NCBI GenBank assembly: GCA_023249225.1
Contig: JAHFDA010000021.1
Span: 1 to 41,366 of the forward strand
Length of the DNA stretch: 41,366 nucleotides
Reading direction: 5' to 3'
Source of the DNA: a bacterium
GTDB taxonomy: Bacteria > Margulisbacteria > Marinamargulisbacteria > JAHFDA01
In this document: piece after piece, positions 26,750-34,190 of the stretch
Layout of the letters: each line of letters starts with the position of its first letter
How positions within the stretch are numbered: the first letter of the stretch is position 1
Notes under the pieces: generated by a model
Seen by the model: only the letters and a program-made list of their open reading frames with translations
What the model was told of the DNA's origin: nothing
Database searches by the model: none
Position numbers and translations under genes: made by a program

Positions 26750-28341
26750 TGGTTTCTGATAAGTTTCAAAAATTGAATCTGCATTTTTTTTGGCTTCTGG
26801 CCGCAGGGGTGCTGGCGTTTGCTTTTATGCTCTGCTGGTGGAGCGGCGGACGGGGTTTTTACCCTTCAGATTCCAGCATTGTTTTTGATGGGGGTTGGCG
26901 CATCCTTTCAGGCCAGGTTCCGTACCGCGATTTTATCAGTCCCGTGATTGTGCCGCTGTATCTGCAAGCGCTGTTCTTTAAGATGTTCGGAGTGTATTTT
27001 TTTGTGCTGCGTTTTCATGCGGCATTTGTAAATATGCTGGCAGCAGGGCTGGGAATGCTGTTGCTGCGTTTTATTTTACCAGCCGAACCGCTGCTGATCC
27101 TGGCGGGTGGGGCGCTGACTGGTATCTGGTTTTATTCATTCTGGGGTCTCCCATGGTACCTGCAGACTTCGGTTTTTTTTGGACTGGCAGGCGCTGTCTT
27201 GGCGCTGGCAGCACGGATTGAGGATAAAACTGATAGGCAGATGATGCTGGCAGTTTGGGTGGCTCCGCTTATGCTGCTTTCGTTTTTTTCAAAACAGACC
27301 AGTGGCGGACTTTTTTTAGCTTTGCCATTTTTCCTTTGGCTGATTCCGCCCCGAGGACGCGGTTTTTGGAAGTTGTTTCTGGGCTACGGCGGGGGACTTT
27401 TAGTCTGTGCCGGGGCGCTTTATGGCTTGGTGACTCATTATGCAGATTGGGACTTGTTTAAGTACCATGTCTTTGATTTGCCGCCGGGCAACCAGGCGCA
27501 GTTGATTGCAGGCCGGTATTACTTAAGCAAGATGATGGGGCTGCTGATGATCTTGACGGGAGCAACGTTGGGGCCAGTCTTGTGGCGTTTTCGCCGCTTT
27601 CCGCAAGACGGTCAAGATATGTATTTGCCGCTGGGAGTTTTTATGGCCACGGTGGTATTTCATGCCGTGTGTATCAGCCTTTCCACCGCTCCGGCCTTTA
27701 ACAATATGCCGCTGATGGGTGTGATGCTGGTGCTGGCTTTTTTTCTGGTGCTTTCTGCTTGCGAGCGTATGCTTCCGCGCACATACGGGAGCCCTGCATT
27801 CTGGTTGCCCTGGATTTTGGCGGGGGTCATGGTGCTGACGGGCACTGCGGGGATTTACCTGGTGGCTTCGGCGCAAGCCAAGGGCCACGATGCGACCATG
27901 GTTTTAATGCCGCCGATTAAAAGCGGCCCGCTCAAAGGCCTGCGCTGGTCAGAACCGATTAACCACATCACCCGTCAAAATGTAATCGATGTGGTGGATT
28001 TTGTGCAGCGTGTGCGCGAACCTATTTACGTGTGGGGCGGATTTTCGATTCTTTACGGAATCAGCGGGCATCCATCGGTGGGGCCGGTGCTGTGGCACCA
28101 CGAGGGGGTATGTTTTCCAGGCACCTACAACGCAAAGATGCGGGCGATCGACCTGTGGACCCGCGAGAGTATCCAAACAGCCAATCCGCTGTATGTGATC
28201 GGCGCAGAAGCGTTGTTATCCTACAAGGAACACCCGTACTTTAAAGAAACAGTGCGCTATCTGCAGACGCACTATGCTTTTGAGCATGACCGCTTTGGCC
28301 GCTGGTTGCTAGTATTGAAACGGAAAGACACACCCTCATGA
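26749..28341 (+). CDS. Family-B GT-C-like membrane protein, array copy 5
   Basis: This 530-residue last member has FDGGWRILSGQVPYRDF, FWGLPWYLQTSVFFGL, FSKQTSGGLFL, and a tail YVWGGFSILYGISGHPSVGP and VCFPGTYNAKMRAIDLWTRE. It lacks the 24-residue addition of copies 3 and 4. Its TGA overlaps the ATG of the transketolase subunit as ATGA, which ties glycan transfer and sugar synthesis into one coupled transcript. The function is inferred as for the other copies. Confidence 0.72.
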   Translation: MVSDKFQKLNLHFFWLLAAGVLAFAFMLCWWSGGRGFYPSDSSIVFDGGWRILSGQVPYRDFISPVIVPLYLQALFFKMFGVYFFVLRFHAAFVNMLAAGLGMLLLRFILPAEPLLILAGGALTGIWFYSFWGLPWYLQTSVFFGLAGAVLALAARIEDKTDRQMMLAVWVAPLMLLSFFSKQTSGGLFLALPFFLWLIPPRGRGFWKLFLGYGGGLLVCAGALYGLVTHYADWDLFKYHVFDLPPGNQAQLIAGRYYLSKMMGLLMILTGATLGPVLWRFRRFPQDGQDMYLPLGVFMATVVFHAVCISLSTAPAFNNMPLMGVMLVLAFFLVLSACERMLPRTYGSPAFWLPWILAGVMVLTGTAGIYLVASAQAKGHDATMVLMPPIKSGPLKGLRWSEPINHITRQNVIDVVDFVQRVREPIYVWGGFSILYGISGHPSVGPVLWHHEGVCFPGTYNAKMRAIDLWTRESIQTANPLYVIGAEALLSYKEHPYFKETVRYLQTHYAFEHDRFGRWLLVLKRKDTPS

Positions 28342-29147
28342 GCACTGCCGCCCTGGCCAAACAAATTCGCATTGGAGCCTTACGCATGACCAGCCGCGGG
28401 GGCGCTTCGCATATTGCCTCCATCCTCTCCATCGCAGACATCGTGGCGGTGCTTTACGGGCAGACCCTGCGGGTGGATCCCGCGCAGCCACGTTGGCCAG
28501 CGCGTGACCGTTTTATTATCAGCAAGGGACACGCCGGTGCAGCGGTTTACGTGGCATTGGCCGAAAGAGGTTTTTTTCCGGCCAGCTTACTAGACACGTA
28601 TTTTAAAGACGGGTCGGTTTTAAGCGGGCATTTTTCGCATAAAGAAGTTCCGGGATCCGAGTTTTCTACCGGATCACTGGGGCATGGCCTGCCGGTGGGC
28701 TGTGGTATGGCCTATGCGGCCAAACTCCAGTCCGGATCACAAAGGGTTTTTGTGCTTTTAAGTGATGGTGAATGCGACGAAGGTTCAAATTGGGAGGCTG
28801 CTTTGTTTGCCCCGCATCACCGCCTGGACAATCTGGTAGCCATTGTGGATTTTAATAAGTTCCAAAGCCTTGATGCGGTCGAAAAAACACTGAATCTGGA
28901 ACCTCTGGCAGACAAGTGGCGCAGTTTTGGCTGGGCTGTTAAAGAAGTAGACGGCCATGATCATGCCGCGTTGCAGCAGACCTTGGGTGCGCTGCCGTTT
29001 GAAAAAGAAAAACCGTCCTGTCTTATTGCCCACACCCTCAAGGGCAAGGGTGTTTCTTTTATGGAACAAAACCCCATCACCTGGCATTACCGCACAGCCA
29101 AAGGCGAAGAATTTGAAGCGGCGCTTAAAGAAATGGAGCGCGCCTAA
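28338..29147 (+). CDS. Transketolase N-terminal (TPP pyrophosphate-binding) subunit
   Basis: This 269-residue half-transketolase has KGHAGAAVY near 63-71, the TPP-binding SDGECDEGS (142-150) with Asn173 in DFNKFQS, and WHYRTAK near the end. It pairs with the C-terminal half encoded next. Split transketolases within glycan loci are thought to build or cleave keto-sugars by moving two-carbon units, rather than serve central metabolism; the actual substrate here is unknown. The ATG overlaps the stop of the last GT-C gene. Confidence 0.92.
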   Translation: MSTAALAKQIRIGALRMTSRGGASHIASILSIADIVAVLYGQTLRVDPAQPRWPARDRFIISKGHAGAAVYVALAERGFFPASLLDTYFKDGSVLSGHFSHKEVPGSEFSTGSLGHGLPVGCGMAYAAKLQSGSQRVFVLLSDGECDEGSNWEAALFAPHHRLDNLVAIVDFNKFQSLDAVEKTLNLEPLADKWRSFGWAVKEVDGHDHAALQQTLGALPFEKEKPSCLIAHTLKGKGVSFMEQNPITWHYRTAKGEEFEAALKEMERA

Positions 29148-30077
29148 ATGCGAAAGGTTTTTGCGGCCCAGTTGCTGGCAGAATTTAAACAAAACCAGCG
29201 CCTGATGTTGCTGGCGGGCGACCTGGGTTACGGCGTGCTCGAAGACATCGTTAAACAATGTCCACGGCAGTACCTTAACGTGGGCGTGGCCGAACAGAAC
29301 ATGATGGGCATCGCCACCGGTTTGGCGTTAGAGGGATACAGCGTGTTCGTGTATTCCATTGCCAACTTTCCAATCCTGCGCTGCCTTGAGCAGGTGCGTA
29401 ACGATGTGTGTTACCACGGGGCCAACGTAAAAATTGTCTCTATCGGGGGCGGGTTTAGTTACGGGGGCCTCGGATTTTCGCATCACGCCACCGAGGATCT
29501 GGCCATCATGCGCGCCATGCCGTACATGACCGTAGTGGCGCCTGGGGATCGTTTTGAAACAGCACAGGCAACGGCTGTGCTGGCCCGCCATGTGGGGCCG
29601 GCCTATCTACGTCTCGACAAGCTCGACAAGTCTCTTCCGGACAGCGCCGCAGCCGGAGATACTGGGTTTTCGCTCGGAAAGGCCCGTGTCCTGCGTCCCG
29701 GAAAAGATGTCACGCTGATGGCCAGCGGAGGTATTGTTTTTGAAGCGCTTAAAGCGGCGGAGTTGCTGGCTCAAGAAGGGGTAGATTGCCGCGTATTAAG
29801 CATGCATACCGTCAGCCCGCTGGATGTGGATGCGGTCACAAAGGCCGCCAGAGAGACCCGCGCCCTTGTGACGGTAGAAGAACATACCGTGACCGGAGGC
29901 CTGGGGTCAGCAGTGGCCGAAACTTGCCTTGAGGCGGCTGTGCTGCCGCACAAATTTTACCGCTTAGGTTTGCGAACGGGTTTTGCCACTGCCGTAGGCA
30001 GCCAGGAGTACTTAAGAAAGCAATACGGAATGGCGGCCATTCATATTCAAGATACCGTTAAACGATTATTGGGATAA
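29148..30077 (+). CDS. Transketolase C-terminal (pyrimidine-binding) subunit
   Basis: This 309-residue partner of the preceding gene starts directly after its stop. It has the TPP-activating Glu49 in NVGVAEQNMMG, the pyrimidine-binding core around GGGFSYGGLGFSHHATED, and a C-terminal transketolase domain with VTVEEHTVTGGLGSA. With the N-subunit it makes a full catalytic unit. It is the last gene of the plus-strand operon. The stop faces the epimerase stop on the other strand, with nine bases between; a weak CTCTT/AAGAG hairpin lies there. Confidence 0.92.
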   Translation: MRKVFAAQLLAEFKQNQRLMLLAGDLGYGVLEDIVKQCPRQYLNVGVAEQNMMGIATGLALEGYSVFVYSIANFPILRCLEQVRNDVCYHGANVKIVSIGGGFSYGGLGFSHHATEDLAIMRAMPYMTVVAPGDRFETAQATAVLARHVGPAYLRLDKLDKSLPDSAAAGDTGFSLGKARVLRPGKDVTLMASGGIVFEALKAAELLAQEGVDCRVLSMHTVSPLDVDAVTKAARETRALVTVEEHTVTGGLGSAVAETCLEAAVLPHKFYRLGLRTGFATAVGSQEYLRKQYGMAAIHIQDTVKRLLG

Positions 30078-30086
30078 CTCTTTGCA

Positions 30087-31052
30087 CTAAGAGCGAGATT
30101 GCTGCTGGGCATTCAGCAGCGCCCCAATTTCCATTGTGATTGTTTCCAGGGCGCTATAGCGCGGCTTGTAACCCAGCCAAGTCTGGGCCTTGCGATCCTT
30201 CGAAAAATAGAAAGATTTTTGTCCGGTCGAGGCCACCGTACGCGAATGGCCCTTTTCAATTCTAAAATTTAGCCCGAATGTTTTCTTTAAATGGTTAAGT
30301 AACTCAAATTTTTTAACCGGTTTACGGCTATAGACGTCCACAAAATCATTGCCTGCTTTTTTTTGGATGCATAGCTGAATCAGCCGAGAAAAATCCACGG
30401 GATGGACATAGTCGCGGGTGGAATCATCGGCGCTGACGGTCAAGGGTTTGCGCGCCAGCAGATGGGCAGCGATGGTGTTTACAAAAAAAGCCGAATTTAG
30501 ATCCGCAAAACGGTCAAAGTAATTAAACAGGCGCAGGTCCACAATACGTAGTTGCGGGTGGGCGCGGTGCTTGGCTTCGGCGTGCAACTTGGCGATGCCG
30601 TTAAACTGACTGGGCCGCAGCGCATGCAGGTCAAGCATCGTCACGGTGTGTGCGTTCACCGGATGGGAATAGTCCGGACCATAAACCGAACCGCTGCTTA
30701 AATGCAGGTAGAGGGTCTGGGGGTTCCGGAGCAAATATTTGATAATCCGGTTTTCAAACAATTCTGTCACTGCAAAAATTTGTGATCGATTCTTGATGAG
30801 CTTGGCCGGATCGGTAATGCCCACACAGTTGATGACCACATCGTAAGCATGTTTTTCAAAGCGGTTTAGATGCAACACGACACCGTTAAAATGGGGGGCC
30901 AGGGCTTTGACAAACAATTTCACACCCTGGGGGCGACGATCCAAAAGATAAAGCCGGTAGGGGGGCTTAAGCACAAACTGACTGATCAGGCTGCGGGCAA
31001 TCTGGCCGCTGGCGCCCAACAAGGCCACGCGGGTTTCTGGCGAGCGGGTCAT
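30087..31052 (-). CDS. NAD-dependent epimerase-like protein with catalytic Tyr replaced
   Basis: This protein of about 321 residues starts with VALLGASGQIARSLI (Rossmann loop GASGQIA, 13-19) and has LSSGSVYG for the Ser region. The expected YxxxK reads NGIAK: Lys155 is present, but Asn151 stands where the catalytic Tyr should be. A lower activity, a different chemistry or a reductase-like binding role are possible. I chose the ATG at 31052, which overlaps the GT2 stop as ATGA; upstream codons to 31196 lie inside that gene. It is co-transcribed with the GT2. Confidence 0.78.
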   Translation of the reverse strand: MTRSPETRVALLGASGQIARSLISQFVLKPPYRLYLLDRRPQGVKLFVKALAPHFNGVVLHLNRFEKHAYDVVINCVGITDPAKLIKNRSQIFAVTELFENRIIKYLLRNPQTLYLHLSSGSVYGPDYSHPVNAHTVTMLDLHALRPSQFNGIAKLHAEAKHRAHPQLRIVDLRLFNYFDRFADLNSAFFVNTIAAHLLARKPLTVSADDSTRDYVHPVDFSRLIQLCIQKKAGNDFVDVYSRKPVKKFELLNHLKKTFGLNFRIEKGHSRTVASTGQKSFYFSKDRKAQTWLGYKPRYSALETITMEIGALLNAQQQSRS

Positions 31053-32014
31053 AAGGGCATGTGTAAATTTGTGGTGTCCAGGTTCATGCTTTCCTGGACC
31101 ACAAACAAGGGACGGCGTTTGACCTCCAAATAAATGGCGCCAATATATTCGCCTAAAATTCCAATGCCCAGGCTTAATATGGCCAGCGTCAGGCATTGCA
31201 ATATCACCATGGTGGCAGCGCCGCGTGGAGGGTTAACCGTAAAATACATGCCAATGTAAACCACAATCGAAGCAAAGCTGTACAACATCATCAAAATTCC
31301 AAAAAAAGTAAAGGCGCGCAGGGGCTTTCGCGAAAAACTGGTGATGGCATTCAGCGTAAAGAACAAAAGATAAAGTGGATTGCCGCTATGGCTTTTGCCG
31401 GTCTTTCGTTTTTGGCGTTCGTAAGGGATGCCCACCTGCTTAAAACCCAACCATGCAATCAAGCCGCGTGTGTAGCGGTTGTACTCTCCGCAGCGCAAAA
31501 GGGCATCGCGTACGTCGCGGGTAATCAACCTAAAATCTCCGCTGTCCGGGGGGATGGATACCTCGGACAGCCACATAATCAGTCGATACCCCAGCAGGGT
31601 TCCCAGTCGACGGCCCAGGCTCTCGCTTTCTTTAGTGGAACGTACGCCATAGACCACATCAAAGCCCTGTTGCCATTGTTCAATAAATTTCGGAATAAGT
31701 TCTGGCGGATCCTGCATGTCAGAGTAAAGCGTCAGTATGGCATCGCCACGGGCTGCCAGGTAGCCCGCCGCCAGGGAGGCATCAACCATAAAATTGCGAC
31801 TAAAGCGCAAGTACTTCCAGCGCGCATCTCGCTGGCACAGTTGCTTGGCCAGGCTTCCGGTCTGGTCGCTGCTGTGGTTGTCGATCAGGATAAATTCAAA
31901 ATCGTAAGGCAACCCTGCGGCCACGGCGGTCAGGCGCTTTTCTAAAGTGTCCAGGCCGCCTTCTTCATTGCGTGCCGGGATGACAATCGAAATCAGAGAC
32001 CGATTTCCCACCAT
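31049..32014 (-). CDS. GtrB/DPM1-like glycosyltransferase family 2 with two C-terminal membrane helices
   Basis: This 321-residue protein has a GT-A domain (SIVIPARNEEGGL, LIDNHSSD, YSDMQDPP near 97-104, and RLGTLLGYRL), then two hydrophobic helices near 230-255 and 265-290. This is the GtrB/ArnC form that charges undecaprenyl phosphate with a sugar at the inner face. It could feed the eight GT-C-like proteins of this window, which would need such lipid-linked donors; that link is inferred. The ATG at 32014 is divergent from the RmlD-like gene. Confidence 0.88.
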   Translation of the reverse strand: MVGNRSLISIVIPARNEEGGLDTLEKRLTAVAAGLPYDFEFILIDNHSSDQTGSLAKQLCQRDARWKYLRFSRNFMVDASLAAGYLAARGDAILTLYSDMQDPPELIPKFIEQWQQGFDVVYGVRSTKESESLGRRLGTLLGYRLIMWLSEVSIPPDSGDFRLITRDVRDALLRCGEYNRYTRGLIAWLGFKQVGIPYERQKRKTGKSHSGNPLYLLFFTLNAITSFSRKPLRAFTFFGILMMLYSFASIVVYIGMYFTVNPPRGAATMVILQCLTLAILSLGIGILGEYIGAIYLEVKRRPLFVVQESMNLDTTNLHMPL

Positions 32015-32070
32015 TCAAAGTCTAACAAACGGTCTTATGTTTGCTGGTAATTTTTGCTAACGTAGAATAG

Positions 32071-32985
32071 ATGTCTGAACTTGAGTCGCTGGCCCAGGCG
32101 CGTTTTTTAATGACGGGTGCAGGCGGTATGTTAGGTTCGGCCTTTGCGGAAACGATTTTTAAACAACTGCCAGGAGCTGGGGTCAGGGCCCTGGAACACG
32201 CCCAACTCGATGTGACTGACCGCGATGCCATGCTTTTACAGGCTGACTTTAAACCTCATTTTATCATTCATTGTGCGGCCCGGGCGGATGCGGACGCTTG
32301 TGAGCGGGACCCCGAAATGTGCCGCAGGGTCAAAGTGGGGGGAATGCAAAATGTCATCTTGCTGGCACAGCATTGCGGCGCAAAAGTGCTTTATCCCCAG
32401 TCTTTTCTCATCTTTGGAGAGTCGGATCAGCCGTTGACCGAGTCAGCCCAGGCCAAGCCCCTCTCGGTCTATGGTCAGTGCAAATTAGAAGCCGAGCAAT
32501 TATTGCGGGCAGCGCTACCGGATAGCTTAATGGTGCGCATGGGAGCTTTGTTCGGAGCCTGTGCCAGGGACAAAAATTTTATCGGAAAATTTTTTACCAT
32601 CCTGCTCCGTTTGCGGGCCGAAAACAAGCGGCGCTGCCAAGTGGGAGACCGTATTTGGCAGCCCAGCTACACCCTTGATCTGGCTTATAACAGCCTCTTG
32701 CTGCTGGCGCTTCAAAAGCAAGGCGTGTATCACATGGCATCTCATGGACAGGCCTCGTTTTTTGAAGTGGCCCGTTTCATGGTGGATCAGCTTGGTTTGG
32801 CTACTGCGATCGACCTTGTTCCGGTTTCGGCAAAGCAGGTTCAAACCCAGGAGGCAGCGCGGCGGCCGTTCAAGGCCTTGCTCGAAAACGCGCGTCTCAA
32901 GCAAGAAGGGCTCGATCGCCAGCGTTCCTGGCGCAAGGCCTTGCAGGACTATCTGGCCTTGCCTTATTTTCGTGTTCATCCATGA
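32071..32985 (+). CDS. RmlD-like NAD(P)-dependent sugar-nucleotide reductase
   Basis: This 304-residue protein has TGAGGMLGSAF (15-24), HCAARADADACERDPE, and YGQCKLEAE with Tyr134 and Lys138, the pattern of dTDP-4-dehydrorhamnose reductase (RmlD) and its relatives. It should reduce a 4-keto (or similar) nucleotide sugar. RmlA, RmlB and RmlC are not in this window, so the substrate may differ. The upstream 56-base divergent region contains TAGAAT two bases before the ATG and no ribosome-binding site. The stop overlaps the OYE-like ATG. Confidence 0.85.
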   Translation: MSELESLAQARFLMTGAGGMLGSAFAETIFKQLPGAGVRALEHAQLDVTDRDAMLLQADFKPHFIIHCAARADADACERDPEMCRRVKVGGMQNVILLAQHCGAKVLYPQSFLIFGESDQPLTESAQAKPLSVYGQCKLEAEQLLRAALPDSLMVRMGALFGACARDKNFIGKFFTILLRLRAENKRRCQVGDRIWQPSYTLDLAYNSLLLLALQKQGVYHMASHGQASFFEVARFMVDQLGLATAIDLVPVSAKQVQTQEAARRPFKALLENARLKQEGLDRQRSWRKALQDYLALPYFRVHP

Positions 32986-34016
32986 AATTGCTTGAATCGT
33001 GCGAGTTGCCGGTGCTGGGATCATTAAAAAACCGCGTGGTTATGAGTGCCATGACGCGCAATTTTTCGCCTGACCATCACTGTAGCGCCGACATGGCTGC
33101 TTATTACGGTCGGCGGGCTCAACAGGGCGTTGCCCTGATCCTGACCGAAGGCGTGATTGTGTACCCGAGCGGAGATGGGTATAACCAGGTTCCGCATTTG
33201 TGTCAGCCCAGTCATGCGGCCAGTTGGAAGGCAGCAGTCGAGCAAGTGCATGCGGCCGGCAGTAAAATCTTTTGCCAGCTGTGGCACTGCGGGCGCATTT
33301 CACATTCTGATTATACGGGGGGTCTGCCTCCGGTGAGCTCCACCGCCCGTCCGGCGGCAGGCATCAATCGCCAAAACAACAAACCTTTTGGGATGCCGCG
33401 TGCTTTGCGTACAGAAGAAATCGCACACATTTGCCGACAGTTCCAGTATTCGGCCCAACTGGCTATTGAAGCTGGTTTTGATGGCGTTGAGCTGCACATG
33501 GGGCATGGTTATCTGCTCGATCAATTTTTCGACGCCAACATCAATGATCGGACCGATGTCTACGGCGGCTCTGTCCAAAACCGCTGCCGGTTTGCCTTAG
33601 AACTGGTCCAACTCATACTGGAGGCCCTCGGTTCCGGGCGCGTCATGGTGCGGATTTCGCCGTCACGCGACCTCAACGGAATCTACGATTGGCCCGATCT
33701 GACCCAGATGCTGGATGAGCTGATTCCGGGTTTAGACCGCCTGGGTTTGCGTTTGCTTGATGTCAGTTGTGCACGGTCAGACTATCACCAGACTTCTGGC
33801 CGGGTGATCCGCATGCTCCGTCCGCGCTGGCCACATGTGCTCCTTGGGGGGGCATCGTTGTCACCCGAACAAGCCGAGCAAGCCTTGTCATCAGGTCAGT
33901 TGGATTTGGTGACGTGGGGGCGTTTTATTTTGGCCAATCCAGATTTTGTCGAAAAAATCTGCCGGGGAGAGGCATTGACCGCCTTTGTACCAGAGCTGCT
34001 TAAGGCCTTAACGTAA
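32982..34016 (+). CDS. Old-yellow-enzyme-like NADH:flavin oxidoreductase
   Basis: This 344-residue FMN barrel has SAMTRNFSP near 22, GVALILTEG, WHCGRISH, HMGHGYLLDQF with His172 and His175, and NDRTDVYGGSVQNRCRF. The active-site pair, usually HxxN or HxxH, reads as His172 with His175. OYE-family enzymes reduce activated C=C bonds, so this one could act on an unsaturated sugar or lipid; such genes are unusual in glycan clusters. It overlaps the RmlD-like gene as ATGA, so they are coupled. Confidence 0.9.
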   Translation: MKLLESCELPVLGSLKNRVVMSAMTRNFSPDHHCSADMAAYYGRRAQQGVALILTEGVIVYPSGDGYNQVPHLCQPSHAASWKAAVEQVHAAGSKIFCQLWHCGRISHSDYTGGLPPVSSTARPAAGINRQNNKPFGMPRALRTEEIAHICRQFQYSAQLAIEAGFDGVELHMGHGYLLDQFFDANINDRTDVYGGSVQNRCRFALELVQLILEALGSGRVMVRISPSRDLNGIYDWPDLTQMLDELIPGLDRLGLRLLDVSCARSDYHQTSGRVIRMLRPRWPHVLLGGASLSPEQAEQALSSGQLDLVTWGRFILANPDFVEKICRGEALTAFVPELLKALT

Positions 34017-34047
34017 GATGCGCACGGGCTTGTTTTCTGCCAAAATT

Positions 34048-34054
34048 GAGGTGA
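34048..34054 (+). promoter_or_regulatory. Strong ribosome-binding site (GAGGTGA) for the 34-residue ORF
   Basis: GAGGTGA, four bases before the ATG at 34059, is among the best matches to the 16S rRNA tail in this window, where many genes lack such a site. It supports translation of the tiny ORF that follows. Confidence 0.6.
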
Positions 34055-34058
34055 GCCA

Positions 34059-34163
34059 ATGCGCGCAAAGCTAATTGATATTTTTTTTTGGGTATGGTTT
34101 CACGGGATGCTGTTCTGGTATGTCTGGTCTTATGCCGAGCGTATCTTTAAACGGTTTTTTTAA
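34059..34163 (+). CDS. 34-residue hydrophobic membrane peptide
   Basis: The translation begins MRAKLIDIFFWVWFHG, continues MLFWYVWSYAERIF and ends KRFF. It is one likely transmembrane helix, very rich in Trp, Phe and Tyr, with basic residues at both ends. It was too short for usual gene calling, but it sits between two plus-strand genes behind a near-perfect ribosome-binding site and 27 bases before the GT-C gene at 34191. It may be a small subunit or chaperone for that membrane protein. I recognise no family. Confidence 0.55.
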   Translation: MRAKLIDIFFWVWFHGMLFWYVWSYAERIFKRFF

Positions 34164-34190
34164 GCCCGTCAGTTTGTTTTAGGGCGCTTT

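Larger units (their letters stand above)
20198..28341 (+). repeat. Five-gene tandem paralogous array of family-B GT-C-like genes
   Basis: Five consecutive genes of 530-557 codons encode proteins alike along most of their length. Each stop overlaps the next start (TAATG, TTGA, TAATG, TAATG). Copies 3-5 are very close at DNA level at their 5' ends; for example, a stretch of about 40 bases around 25180 and 26855 is identical. The array most likely grew by tandem duplication. Confidence 0.85.

Noticed and set aside
20198-28341. Mobile element or phage region, suggested by the repeats
   Set aside because: No transposase, integrase, terminal inverted repeats or target duplications were seen; the repeats are paralogous coding sequence.
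30078-30093. Hairpin CTCTT/AAGAG between converging genes as an intrinsic terminator
   Set aside because: The stem is only five base pairs and no T-run follows on either strand.
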